Below, in pieces: positions 8,864 to 17,010 of a stretch of DNA of 64,000 nt. Both the position numbers and the translations under genes were made by a program. Position 1 is the first letter of the stretch, and each line of letters opens with the position of its first letter. The DNA is from Treponema bryantii (GTDB taxonomy: Bacteria; Spirochaetota; Spirochaetia; Treponematales; Treponemataceae): assembly GCF_900111035.1 (NCBI RefSeq), contig NZ_FOFU01000001.1, positions 504,558 to 568,557 of the forward strand. The letters run 5' to 3'. A model generated the notes under the pieces. The model made no database searches. It saw nothing but the letters and a program-made list of their open reading frames with translations, and had not been told where the DNA came from.

Positions 8864-9313
8864 CTACTCCTTATCAATATCGGCTTCCCAATCAATTGCA
8901 ACTTGCAACCGATAACTGTCGCCAACACTTCCTTTTGTTGATATGTAAACCCTCATTATGTCTACATACTCTATTTCAGCATCATTGAATAACTTTGCTA
9001 TCCAACGGTACTTTTCAGATACTTCGTATTCCTTAACATCTTCTGGCGAATAAATATCGACATACATAACTCCTGTAAACCGATACTGTGATCCGCCAAT
9101 AGCAACGATTGAAGAGTCAGACGGTTCGTTGCTTAAGAAGGTTAAGTCAAACCAACGTTTATCTTCTGGCTCTGAAAACACTCCATTTGGGAAATGTACG
9201 TTCTCGTAATCTCCACTGTTGTCGTTTTTCAAAACCAAGTATTCAATACCGCTAAAAGCATTAAGAGTTTTGAAATGGTCAAATAACTTTTCTTGTATAT
9301 CTAACTCTGTCAT
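8864..9313 (-). CDS. Tail terminator / completion protein
   Basis: 149 residues, located between the gp10-like gene and the major tail gene, the usual place of the tail terminator (lambda gpU, DUF4128-like). The start overlaps the upstream gene by 4 nt. Its last codons contain the AAGGAG that serves the AGC-started major tail gene. Confidence 0.65.
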   Translation of the reverse strand: MTELDIQEKLFDHFKTLNAFSGIEYLVLKNDNSGDYENVHFPNGVFSEPEDKRWFDLTFLSNEPSDSSIVAIGGSQYRFTGVMYVDIYSPEDVKEYEVSEKYRWIAKLFNDAEIEYVDIMRVYISTKGSVGDSYRLQVAIDWEADIDKE

Positions 9314-9744
9314 TTCTTCACGCTCCTAACCGCGGCATTAAATATATTCTCGTTATTCGCAAGGGTAACACCAATCATTCCGTTTGGAGCTTGCTTCGAA
9401 TAACCTCCCACAGTCTTTCCACTTCCATTTTTAGGTGGATTTGGATAACCGCCGTATTCCAACTTCTCGATATACTCAAGATTGTTGGTTATAAATATAG
9501 ATTCATCTCCTTGCGGATCTGGCATCTGACTCTTTGGTTTTGGACTTTTTCTTTTCTCCTCAACCTTTCCACTCGCAGGACTTCCGACAGTTACCTGCCA
9601 ATTTCCCCTTGCACGACCAGTATCAACTGGTGTCTTTCGGACTATGGAACTGTACAGAGCAAACGCATAAGACTTGCGGACTTCTTTTATTTCCACTTCT
9701 TTCGCCTTTGCATATTTTTTCAAATCCATAGACCAACTACCCAT
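9310..9744 (-). CDS. HK97 gp10-like tail/neck protein
   Basis: 144 residues. The motif KTPVDTGRARGNWQV (about residues 36-50) is the signature of the HK97-gp10 family of neck components. The start overlaps the stop of a 45-residue ORF as TAATG. The role at the head-tail joint is inferred from the family. Confidence 0.8.
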   Translation of the reverse strand: MGSWSMDLKKYAKAKEVEIKEVRKSYAFALYSSIVRKTPVDTGRARGNWQVTVGSPASGKVEEKRKSPKPKSQMPDPQGDESIFITNNLEYIEKLEYGGYPNPPKNGSGKTVGGYSKQAPNGMIGVTLANNENIFNAAVRSVKK

Positions 9745-9917
9745 TATTTCTTTCTCCTATGAAATAATATCTTCATAGCAAATAAGAATCGGTATTTGAA
9801 CGAACTGTTCAGAAGTTCTCTTGCCAAATCTTCGGCAACCTTCTTCTTGCTGACTGCATAATTACTTGCAATCTCGTTCATCTACTTTCTTACTTGTCTA
9901 GCCTGTTTGCCACTCAT
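9744..9917 (-). pseudogene. Small neck-region gene split by in-frame TAG
   Basis: A frame starting at ATG 9917 after GCGAGG encodes MSGKQARQVRK, then TAG (9884-9882), then immediately ATG and 45 residues (MNEIASNYAVSKKKVAEDLA...FHRRKK). The two parts read naturally as one 57-residue basic protein. Either the TAG is a nonsense mutation, it is read through, or the second ATG (9881) is used by re-initiation. The 45-residue part (9744..9881) is kept as a possible CDS. Confidence 0.5.
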
Positions 9918-9918
9918 A

Positions 9919-10266
9919 TTACCTCGCGTGAATCATCACGAATATATCTACAGAACCGTCTACATTCATAGGGTCTGCATTAAGTACTGTATAATTTCTG
10001 CCACCAAAATTTACTGTATCATTTGTTACAGGTCTTTTTGGTAACTGCGCCATAAACAGAGCATCACCGTATTTTACGTTTGTTCCGTCTATGTCTTTAA
10101 TAGAGAAACTTCTCTGAATCGCTACTCCCGAAAACTCTTCTCCGCCGTCTGTATATGTGTTCGTAGTCTTGTCGTATATTTTATTACCCGAACGCTTTAT
10201 TTTTATGGCACTTCCGTACTTATCAAGTTTGGAATATGCCTTGTTTGCATACTTGGTATAGTCCAT
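9919..10266 (-). CDS. Head closure-like connector protein
   Basis: 115 residues, beta-rich, with FMAQLPKRPVTNDTVNFGGRNYTVLNADPM, reminiscent of head-closure proteins that plug the portal channel. It lies between the connector genes and the gp10-like gene. The assignment is by position and general form. Confidence 0.55.
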   Translation of the reverse strand: MDYTKYANKAYSKLDKYGSAIKIKRSGNKIYDKTTNTYTDGGEEFSGVAIQRSFSIKDIDGTNVKYGDALFMAQLPKRPVTNDTVNFGGRNYTVLNADPMNVDGSVDIFVMIHAR

Positions 10267-10269
10267 AGG

Positions 10270-10713
10270 CTATTTCTTTCCCTTGAACTTTCTGTCATGG
10301 TCGAACATAACACTTCTAATATCAGTAACATCTTTTACTGTAAGGTTAGCATTGTTTGGAATGAGAAGATATTTCTTACCAACTTTTGCCATTGTTCCAT
10401 ATTCGGTTTTAGAAGTATACTCTTTCAAACGAGTTGTTCTTCCGTTTACAACTACTAAACTTCCTTTAGTAGAACTTTCTCTATTTACAAAGTCATACTT
10501 TGCACTCAAGTCTGGAAGTTTTGAAATCACATTCTCTACCTGTGCCTGGCTTTTTATTTTCCCCTGTTTGTATTGTTCAACGATTTCACTTGCTGTTGGA
10601 GCTTTGTTTCCTTCGTTAATATCCTTACCAGTTTCTCTGTGGAAAGCCTGTGCTACTGATTCACCATCTTTTATATATACGTGAGTACCTTTTACGGTTA
10701 TCCATCTTCCCAT
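10270..10713 (-). CDS. Phage protein of unknown function in connector cluster
   Basis: 147 residues, basic C-terminus. It starts MGRWITVKGTHVYIKDGESVAQAF, similar in tone to short N-terminal segments found in MuF-like head proteins that say which ORF is virion-associated. No catalytic motif is visible. It is 3 nt from the neighbouring gene, so it belongs to the same head operon. Confidence 0.5.
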   Translation of the reverse strand: MGRWITVKGTHVYIKDGESVAQAFHRETGKDINEGNKAPTASEIVEQYKQGKIKSQAQVENVISKLPDLSAKYDFVNRESSTKGSLVVVNGRTTRLKEYTSKTEYGTMAKVGKKYLLIPNNANLTVKDVTDIRSVMFDHDRKFKGKK

Positions 10714-10715
10714 AT

Positions 10716-11234
10716 CTATACCCTCTGTACCTTACCACTAATAATAGAATGTTTAGAACCGTCTCTAAACAAGCCTCTTAATTTTGTATTGATTGAATCA
10801 TAGAGTGTGGTACTTGCAATCGCTTCGGATTTATCACTCTTTGCGTAAGTAAATGAAAGTGTGGTGATTGTTTCTGATGTAACATCACCATTCTCATTCT
10901 TTGTTTGAAATAATTCAGTACCTTTTGATACAAGAATTGCGGCGTCACATACTGCCTGTTTAAGACAAGTTGGAACTCCAACAACATCCTGCCCTTCATA
11001 ATCTTTAAGTTCAATTCTTGGGAATCTTAAAGACTGTTCTGTGTGAGCCTTTTTTCCGTACCACTGATAGATGTTATCTATGAAGTCAGTAGCACGGATT
11101 AAAGACTGTTCTTTCTTACTGTTTGTAAGAGAATCCCACCCTGTAACGCCACGGTCTGAAAAATAATCATTTGCAAACTCGACAGTTACATAACTATCTG
11201 CGTTATATTTTCCTGTTCCATCTTCAACAATCAT
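10716..11234 (-). CDS. Head-tail connector (DnaT-like/gp6-like adaptor)
   Basis: 172 residues. The opening MIVEDGTGKYNADSYVTVEFANDYF, followed by SLIRATDFID and RFPRIEL, matches the phage family often labelled DnaT-like ssDNA-binding protein, which in tailed phages is the helical adaptor below the portal. It follows the capsid genes, as expected. Confidence 0.7.
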   Translation of the reverse strand: MIVEDGTGKYNADSYVTVEFANDYFSDRGVTGWDSLTNSKKEQSLIRATDFIDNIYQWYGKKAHTEQSLRFPRIELKDYEGQDVVGVPTCLKQAVCDAAILVSKGTELFQTKNENGDVTSETITTLSFTYAKSDKSEAIASTTLYDSINTKLRGLFRDGSKHSIISGKVQRV

Positions 11235-11249
11235 TTTTCAGTCCTCTTT

Positions 11250-11423
11250 CTACTGGCGTTTTGTTTTAGCCTGTGATTTTGATTCACCTTCTGCTTCGTC
11301 TTTCTTTGCCTTTGGTTCATCTTCTACGAAGTTGTACCCCTGTGCTTTAGCCGTTGCGATAGTTTCAGGTGAATCATAAATGTCGGCAATAATATTGCCT
11401 TTGAACATCTTTACTGTTGCCAT
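11250..11423 (-). CDS. Small lysine-rich protein after capsid gene
   Basis: 57 residues, MATVKMFKGNIIADIYDSPETIATAKAQG then a Lys/Glu-rich tail. It has an ATG with AGGAG upstream. Small proteins of this sort (often with an N-terminal beta hairpin) commonly follow the capsid gene, but the function is unknown. Confidence 0.6.
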   Translation of the reverse strand: MATVKMFKGNIIADIYDSPETIATAKAQGYNFVEDEPKAKKDEAEGESKSQAKTKRQ

Positions 11424-11463
11424 TAAAAACTCCTAGACCGCCTCTTTCGAGACGGTCGGAAAG

Positions 11464-12603
11464 CTAGCCGAGAAGTGCGATAGAGTTCTCTGGCTTAATA
11501 TTCTTGAATCCCCAAGCAGTACCGATTGTAACGGTTGTCTGATATGGAGCACCCCAAACAGCAAGTTCGTATGGAATACCTGTAAGTGGGTCTGTGATAA
11601 TTGCACGGTCAAGTGCATTATCTCCCTTACTTGGTACGAATGGAACACGGCTTGCCATAATGATAGAACCACGAGAGAATACGCTGTTTGGAGCGTAATT
11701 CTGTACAGTGATTGCAGCATCATTAGCAACGTCTGCTTTAAGAGCAGTCTGCAGTTTAAGAGTTGTTCCACCTGTAGCAACATCTTCTGCAACAGCATAG
11801 AGAGTTGTGTCAGAACCGAACTTAACAAGGTCACCCTTCTTGAATGTACCTTCACCTGTGTCCATTGTAACCTGTGTTGCACCTTCTGATGCTCCACCGT
11901 TTACAAGGTAGCCACTTGCAGTACCCTTTGCGTGACGCATACCTGCTGATTCGCGGATTGTGAATCCGAACAAATCACCAAGAATACCACGGCGGAGAAG
12001 GTCTCCTGTACCTGCTTCATTAACCTTCTGCAAGTGTTCAATATTGCGGAGGTTACGACCAGATGTTGTATTAAGGATAGCCTGTAATTCTCCAAGAGGA
12101 GCACCAACATCTTCGAGGTTCTTAAGAGCATCTGTAAGAATGCTTGTGTTTGATGCAAATGGATTTGTACCAATTGTACCAAGTACACTTCCCTCGTTTA
12201 CAGCAGAGATAACTGCCTCTTCACAAGCGTCTGCTTCCATTTCATTACGAAGTCCGCGGATTCTCTGTGCATACTGTTCAACCTGAATTGGGTCAAGCAT
12301 ACCAGAACCACTAACGCCAGCCTCGCCTTCTCCTGTCCAAACGATAGGCTTACCACGACGGATCTTCTGGATTGTTACACCTACTGTCTCGATTGTATCG
12401 AGGTCTGCTGTAGGAGTTACACCTTCTCTGATATCCTCGTTATCTCCCATAGGAGTAATTGGGATTTCAACCATCTGTCCTTTCTTAACAGAACTTGCCT
12501 TTGCACTGATGATAGTTGCAGGAATCATACCGATTGGCTCTGCATTTACCTTATTCAATGCTTCATAAAATACTGGAATTACCGAGTCTAATTCGTGTGC
12601 GCT
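11464..12603 (-). CDS. Major capsid protein, AGC start
   Basis: 379 residues from AGC at 12603 to the stop at 11464. The AGC is 6 nt after AAAGGAG and the frame then reads AHELDSVIPVFYEALNKVNAEPIGMIPA, a natural capsid N-terminus. The next candidate, TTG at 12558, is internal and lacks a ribosome-binding site. The body has the P22/HK97-like capsid order (N-terminal arm, PITPMGDNEDI, IRRGKPIVWTGEGE, long spine helix LRNEMEADACEEAVI, C-terminal beta domain). It follows the scaffold gene, as usual for this type. Confidence 0.85.
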   Translation of the reverse strand, partial: SAHELDSVIPVFYEALNKVNAEPIGMIPATIISAKASSVKKGQMVEIPITPMGDNEDIREGVTPTADLDTIETVGVTIQKIRRGKPIVWTGEGEAGVSGSGMLDPIQVEQYAQRIRGLRNEMEADACEEAVISAVNEGSVLGTIGTNPFASNTSILTDALKNLEDVGAPLGELQAILNTTSGRNLRNIEHLQKVNEAGTGDLLRRGILGDLFGFTIRESAGMRHAKGTASGYLVNGGASEGATQVTMDTGEGTFKKGDLVKFGSDTTLYAVAEDVATGGTTLKLQTALKADVANDAAITVQNYAPNSVFSRGSIIMASRVPFVPSKGDNALDRAIITDPLTGIPYELAVWGAPYQTTVTIGTAWGFKNIKPENSIALLG

Positions 12604-12626
12604 TAGCGTCTCCTTTTATTGAAGGT

Positions 12627-13361
12627 TTACCCTTCGATTTTTCCACCCTTTCTAAAGAAGTCCTGTACTGCGGTTGGATTTTCAGCCTGCATCTTACTGA
12701 ACTCTTCACGGGTCATTGTTTTAGCACCCGACTGAACGCCTGTATCACCCCTTGCTCCGCCTCCTGTAGAAGTGTTTGCAATATAGGCTTTACCTTCTGG
12801 TGTCATACTGAATGCCTTAATAACATCCTCAACAGAACGATTGTCCTTGTTAAGGAACTTAATACCACCGTCTACTTCTGTCGGTTCGAAGCTGTTCAAC
12901 ATTCGAATACGAGCAATGAAACCTTCTTTGAGACCAGGGACGAACTCAAGTCCTTCAAGCCCTTTCTCAAATGCCTTTTCCTCAAGTGATGAAATGTGCT
13001 GTGCCAAGTAGTAATCACGCTGTTTTGTAATTTCCTCGATGTCACCATCGAACTTGGTCTGCATTTCAGCAAGTTTAGTGTTGTAATACTCCTCTGCTTT
13101 CTTGTCGCCTGCAGTTGCTTTTTCAAGCAATCCATTCAGTTCGGCAATCTTAGATTCGTACCCACTCTTCTCTGTTTCGAAACTAGCAATCTGTTCTTTG
13201 AACTTCTGCTCTTTTCCCAACAATTCATCACGCTTTTTTACCAATCCGACTGTAGCCGCATTAGTATCAGCCTCGTGTTCGGCAAGAATCTGCTTAATTT
13301 TATCTTCAGCAGACACTTCCTCGTTTCCCAACAATCCCGTCAGAAACTCTTCATTTAACAT
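12627..13361 (-). CDS. Scaffold protein (GP20-like)
   Basis: 244 residues. The central coiled coil (about residues 25-110, KRDELLGKEQKFKEQIASFETEK...) and a C-terminal QAENPTAVQDFFRKGG tail are typical of phage minor structural protein GP20 scaffolds that direct capsid assembly and are then removed. It starts with an ordinary ATG and is the first gene behind the promoter at 13.45 kb. Confidence 0.75.
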   Translation of the reverse strand: MLNEEFLTGLLGNEEVSAEDKIKQILAEHEADTNAATVGLVKKRDELLGKEQKFKEQIASFETEKSGYESKIAELNGLLEKATAGDKKAEEYYNTKLAEMQTKFDGDIEEITKQRDYYLAQHISSLEEKAFEKGLEGLEFVPGLKEGFIARIRMLNSFEPTEVDGGIKFLNKDNRSVEDVIKAFSMTPEGKAYIANTSTGGGARGDTGVQSGAKTMTREEFSKMQAENPTAVQDFFRKGGKIEG

Positions 13362-13440
13362 AGATTTTTTCTCCCATTAGGATAAGATATGATTTTTCGG
13401 CTTTGCCTATGCCTGTGGCAATTCTTCATTTCTACCTACA

Positions 13441-13469
13441 ATAATAAATCCACATATTTCATTTGTCAA
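13441..13469 (-). promoter_or_regulatory. Late promoter ahead of scaffold-capsid operon
   Basis: TTGACA at 13469-13464 and TATTAT at 13446-13441 are separated by exactly 17 nt. It is followed by the scaffold gene and the downstream virion genes. The 14-bp palindrome ends 3 bp upstream of the -35 box. Confidence 0.75.
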
Positions 13470-13472
13470 TAG

Positions 13473-13486
13473 TTCGCACGTGCGAA
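13473..13486. promoter_or_regulatory. Operator TTCGCACGTGCGAA, copy 1
   Basis: Perfect 14-bp palindrome directly upstream of the -35 box of the late promoter. This position suits an activator contacting RNA polymerase. One of six identical copies in the window. Confidence 0.85.
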
Positions 13487-13495
13487 GAATAAAAG

Positions 13496-13517
13496 AGGCG
13501 GACTTTTACATCCGCCT
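13496..13517 (-). terminator. Terminator after the 332-residue repeat protein gene
   Basis: AGGCGGA/TCCGCCT 7-bp stem with an 8-nt loop followed on the minus strand by CTTTTATT, 17 nt past the stop codon of the upstream gene. It insulates that gene from the late promoter just downstream. A weaker T-rich tail also exists on the other side. Confidence 0.75.
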
Positions 13518-13534
13518 TTAAATAGTTTTTTCTC

Positions 13535-14533
13535 CTATTCTGATATCTGCCACAGAGTAAAATCTTTTGTAGAATCACGTGTATATGCTAAAGTAATTGT
13601 GGTTTCATCTCGTTCCCAACTTATTTCAAATTCGGTTTCTGAAACACGTGTATATGCATAATCGTCCATAATAAGGGTTCCTATACTGCCTGAGCCTGTG
13701 ATTATATCTCCCATAAGCATTTTGGTAGTAGATGCTTCAGTTCTATCAGTAGGTGAAATATCTGCCGATAGATAACTATAAGTAAATTCTTCGGGGTATT
13801 CACTGTTTACTACTTTCCAAGCATACGCAGTAGCAGTACCACCACTAGGACTTGGACTTAATGGAATGTCACCTTCTGAATATCTATCAAAAGTAACGTC
13901 ATCAAGAGAAGGTTCATCAATAGTGATTGCATCATCTTCATAAGTAACAACTTTATAGTCCATAGTTGGTGGACAAGGTATTCCGCCCTCACCTGAACAT
14001 ATAATAACAGTATCATCAACAGAAGGTGTAGGACTCGTTGTGTAAACAACATATCCGCCAGAACTTGACCAACAGTACAGTGTAGCAAGGTCTCCACTTC
14101 CTCCGCTTGGAATATTTTCAAGCGTTATAGTGGTTTTCTCCATAGCGTCTTTATTTGCAGAAGGAGTAATCTCAATAGGTTCACTGTACTGTGATACATC
14201 AATTGTTGCTGTCTTGTTTGATTCAAGTACAGGGATTCCTGCCAATGTTACCGTGGCTTTATCCATTACATCCTTGTTTGCAGACGGAGTAATTTCTACT
14301 GGTGATACATATTCTGAAACGTCAATTGTGGCAGTTTTATTTGTTTCGTGTACTGGGAGCGGTACAGCGGTTGTAACAGTAACCCTTTCCATTCCATCCT
14401 TCCCTGTACTTGGCTGAACTACTGTTGTACCGTTCGTTGTAATGCTGACACTCTTATTACTTTCGAGATCCGCACCGCCTTCATATTTCTGTATCTGTTT
14501 CTTTAAGAAACCTGCTAATGCAACATTATTCAT
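13535..14533 (-). CDS. Repeat-containing virion-associated or decoration protein
   Basis: 332 residues. Residues about 25-140 hold three copies of a ~32-residue unit (ESNKTATIDVS-Y--P-EITPSANKD-M-K-T-TL), a beta repeat found in phage tail-fibre and capsid-decoration proteins. The rest is Ser/Thr/Asp-rich without a known motif. The nucleotide repeats (about 14130-14420) are well preserved. It lies upstream of the late promoter, in the same short transcript as the 65-residue AGC-start gene. Confidence 0.6.
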   Translation of the reverse strand: MNNVALAGFLKKQIQKYEGGADLESNKSVSITTNGTTVVQPSTGKDGMERVTVTTAVPLPVHETNKTATIDVSEYVSPVEITPSANKDVMDKATVTLAGIPVLESNKTATIDVSQYSEPIEITPSANKDAMEKTTITLENIPSGGSGDLATLYCWSSSGGYVVYTTSPTPSVDDTVIICSGEGGIPCPPTMDYKVVTYEDDAITIDEPSLDDVTFDRYSEGDIPLSPSPSGGTATAYAWKVVNSEYPEEFTYSYLSADISPTDRTEASTTKMLMGDIITGSGSIGTLIMDDYAYTRVSETEFEISWERDETTITLAYTRDSTKDFTLWQISE

Positions 14534-14543
14534 AAGTCATCTC

Positions 14544-14741
14544 CTATAGTGGATTCCAAGTCTTACTCTGACCGTGGAATACATACAAATCGCCTGTGTC
14601 CAAAACAAAAGCAGAACTTCCTGCACTGCAATCTGTTGGCAACTTTGATATATCTGCACTATACAACTGGAAGTTTTCTTGGCTATTTCCACTTCCGCCT
14701 ACCGATTCAATTGAGCCTAAATCAACACCGTTTCGTATGCT
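14544..14741 (-). CDS. 65-residue phage protein with AGC start and no methionine codon
   Basis: The frame AGC ATA CGA AAC GGT ... TAG encodes (M)IRNGVDLGSIESVGGSGNS...KLPTDCSAGSSAFVLDTGDLYVFHGQSKTWNPL. The C-terminal part (PTDCSAGSSAFVLDTGD-Y-FH---TW) matches a small phage protein family found beside head or tail genes. There is no ATG or GTG anywhere in the frame, and the only in-frame TTG codons are internal to the conserved domain. GGAGG ends 7 nt before AGC. It is the clearest single case for AGC initiation in the window. Confidence 0.75.
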   Translation of the reverse strand, partial: SIRNGVDLGSIESVGGSGNSQENFQLYSADISKLPTDCSAGSSAFVLDTGDLYVFHGQSKTWNPL

Positions 14742-14764
14742 TGGGCTACCTCCATTTAATTTGA

Positions 14765-14793
14765 ATTATAAGACACACTTGTATTATAAACAA
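14765..14793 (-). promoter_or_regulatory. Promoter for the 65-residue and repeat protein genes
   Basis: TTGTTT at 14793-14788, 17-nt spacer, TATAAT at 14770-14765, with the AGC-start gene about 16 nt past the predicted start site. No palindrome is nearby. Confidence 0.6.
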
Positions 14794-14800
14794 GCGCAAT

Positions 14801-15028
14801 TTATGAAATATGATTGTTTATCTGATTCCAACCAATCTCGTAACAATCAACAAAACTCTGTGGTAATTCAATTTCCAATGCCTCTGACAATCTTTCTAAT
14901 TTTGGCAGATTATCCTTCTCTACGTCATAACAAGATGATTTGATTCCTGTTTCTTCATACTGCTTGAGGCTGTTCTTTATTTCCCCAATCTGATTATCTA
15001 TTTTTGCCTTGAGTTCACTTTGTTTCAT
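14801..15028 (-). CDS. Small helical protein downstream of MuF gene
   Basis: 75 residues from MKQSELKAKI, which has AGGAGTT upstream. It overlaps the MuF gene end by 14 nt. The N-terminal half is a predicted coiled coil and the second half is acidic. It could be an immunity partner or accessory of the MuF-peptidase, because such partners often follow MuF toxin genes, but nothing in the sequence proves this. Confidence 0.55.
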   Translation of the reverse strand: MKQSELKAKIDNQIGEIKNSLKQYEETGIKSSCYDVEKDNLPKLERLSEALEIELPQSFVDCYEIGWNQINNHIS

Positions 15029-16838
15029 AATAAATAACTCCTTCAATCATCTTGACTATATCAGTTGGAAGTTTTTCAATACCCATCCTATACATTGTAA
15101 ACACTTCTGCAAAAAATTCAAATGCGTTTCTATTACCGTATTCTGATATAAGATTCTTCATAACAGCAGTATCTTTTAGAGATTTGAACATATCATTTAC
15201 TTTACCAACTTCTTCAAGCATTGAAGCAATTTGCTGTTTTGTTTTCCCTCTAGTAAAATATCCAAAGTTGTTAAGACCAATTCGGAAATCTGATAACAAA
15301 TGACCATATTCGTGAGTAACTGTAGATTCAACACTTAATTGTCTATAACCAACATTACCACGCATGAACTTACTCTTGTATTCTGCTTCACGTAGAAGAT
15401 CCGTAAAATATTCCTTTTGTAACTTCATAAGAGGTTCTTTGATATGCTCATCACAATATGCAATCTGTTTCTTATAATGTTCTATATCACTCTTACACAT
15501 TACTGCCCATTCGCTCGGAGTTGGAGTAATTTTTTTCGACATCTGCTTTTCAATATACAAAATATCTCCATAAGTCTTTCCTGTTTCTCCCTTCGGAAGT
15601 GACTTAAACTCGATTGACTTAATTACAGGAATAGGATATTTACTCTGCAATCTTGTGTATTCATCTATTGTCCTCTTTACAACATCAACTTCTGTGTCGC
15701 TCGGAATCACAACTTCTTCGGCAAATACTTTTAGTTTGTTAGTCAGTTGTTCAACTTTCTTGTCACTTAATTCAGACATAAGTTTACCAACTTTACCACC
15801 ATTGATTACACCACCAATCCTTGAACTCATAGTCTTAAGAGATATTGTTTTTCCGTCATCAATAAACTGTCCAACATTCTTGTCTCTCTTGTATAGCTCA
15901 TACCTTGTTTTACCAAGCACTTCCTTCTGCGTTTCCTCGTCCTGTTTTCCGAGCCAATCATTGAAGGTTACTCTTTCAACGTATCCGTCTTTTGAGGCTC
16001 TTGTTTCTCCCTCGATGTAGAAGTAAGGAATGATAATACAGCGACATCCACGATGCCTTGGAAGTAATGGTGCGTCCTTGAGACTCTTGAATAATTTCCC
16101 ATCATCGTTGCCACATACAATACAAGTTCTTGAATCCAATGTTGCGAGGTATTCATATTTATACTCTGTTTCTCCGTCTCCAAAATACTGCTCGTTTTCC
16201 TCAAATACTCTGTTTCGTGTTTCATTTGCAAATGATTGAAGAAGTGTTCTAGTGTTACCGTATATTGAATTGCGTAATGAGTTTATAGCACCTGGCTTTT
16301 TGAGTTTACTTGAAGGTGTAAGCCCGCCCATAACATTCTTCACAATCTCATCAGTAGGCATACCTGTCAAATATCCTGCTCTTACTGCGGAATCCCAAGT
16401 ATTAAACAATCCGTCTTCAATTCCATTCAGATAACTGTCATAAGTAAATCCATCTGTCACTGGCTTGAACATTACTGCGGTCTTTATCTGTTCTACTGTT
16501 GGATAAATCAAGTTGACCTTGTTACCCTTCTTTATACTCCGCATATAAGGCTTTGAGAGTTCGAGAAGATGTTTCTGTTTCTTAAGTTCGTAATCTATAA
16601 GACCATCGATGTCTGTATTGTCTGCTACATTTTTCTTAACTTCCTTAGACACTTCTCTAAGTTTCTTGGCAATATCATGGTAACGTTTCTTGGTAGATAC
16701 TTCGGAAGTTCTCTTGAGATACTTAGCAATTTCTTTATCAGCATCATCAAATAACTTAATTATCTCGTTGGCTTGACCATTCTTATACTTCTCAAAATCG
16801 ATTGCGTACTTGATTACACCGTTCTCTAACTTATTCAT
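15015..16838 (-). CDS. MuF head morphogenesis protein fused to a zinc metallopeptidase-like domain
   Basis: 607 residues from MNKLENG (the longer upstream start overlaps a small ORF). Residues about 180-270 are the MuF domain with the metal motif C239-x2-C242 ... RHRGC265-x-C267. Residues about 430-600 carry HEYGH at 509-513 and a downstream EFFAE (about 572-576), the layout of gluzincin peptidases with HExxH plus a distal Glu. MuF proteins are packaged in the head and can be injected, so the C-terminal domain may be an injected effector. Portal, luxS, Stealth and a Cys-rich ORF precede it. Confidence 0.8.
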   Translation of the reverse strand: MNKLENGVIKYAIDFEKYKNGQANEIIKLFDDADKEIAKYLKRTSEVSTKKRYHDIAKKLREVSKEVKKNVADNTDIDGLIDYELKKQKHLLELSKPYMRSIKKGNKVNLIYPTVEQIKTAVMFKPVTDGFTYDSYLNGIEDGLFNTWDSAVRAGYLTGMPTDEIVKNVMGGLTPSSKLKKPGAINSLRNSIYGNTRTLLQSFANETRNRVFEENEQYFGDGETEYKYEYLATLDSRTCIVCGNDDGKLFKSLKDAPLLPRHRGCRCIIIPYFYIEGETRASKDGYVERVTFNDWLGKQDEETQKEVLGKTRYELYKRDKNVGQFIDDGKTISLKTMSSRIGGVINGGKVGKLMSELSDKKVEQLTNKLKVFAEEVVIPSDTEVDVVKRTIDEYTRLQSKYPIPVIKSIEFKSLPKGETGKTYGDILYIEKQMSKKITPTPSEWAVMCKSDIEHYKKQIAYCDEHIKEPLMKLQKEYFTDLLREAEYKSKFMRGNVGYRQLSVESTVTHEYGHLLSDFRIGLNNFGYFTRGKTKQQIASMLEEVGKVNDMFKSLKDTAVMKNLISEYGNRNAFEFFAEVFTMYRMGIEKLPTDIVKMIEGVIYYETK

Positions 16839-17010
16839 TACACATCTCCCACTCTTCTTCTGTGAATGGCTTTCCTTGTTCATAATCTCCACACAGAGTT
16901 CTCTCTGTATAGGTGAATAAAGGCTCAACCAAACAAAAACCTATTGGCAGATTGTCGTCTTTTGTACAATCTACCCACTTCTCGCACGATTTACAGAGAA
17001 CCTTACTCAA
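16831..17010 (-). CDS. Small cysteine-rich protein, TTG start
   Basis: 59 residues, MSKVLCKSCEKWVDCTKDD...ERTLCGDYEQGKPFTEEEWEMCNE, starting at TTG 17010 that overlaps the luxS stop and ending inside the MuF start (8-nt overlap). The Cys spacing (CKSC, two later Cys) suggests a small metal-binding fold. The function is unknown. Confidence 0.6.
   Translation of the reverse strand: MSKVLCKSCEKWVDCTKDDNLPIGFCLVEPLFTYTERTLCGDYEQGKPFTEEEWEMCNE

Noticed and set aside
12556-12558. TTG at 12558 as start of the capsid gene
   Set aside because: No ribosome-binding site, and 15 conserved-looking residues precede it in frame. Similar reasoning applies to TTG 8806 in the major tail gene and ATG 19775 in the portal gene.
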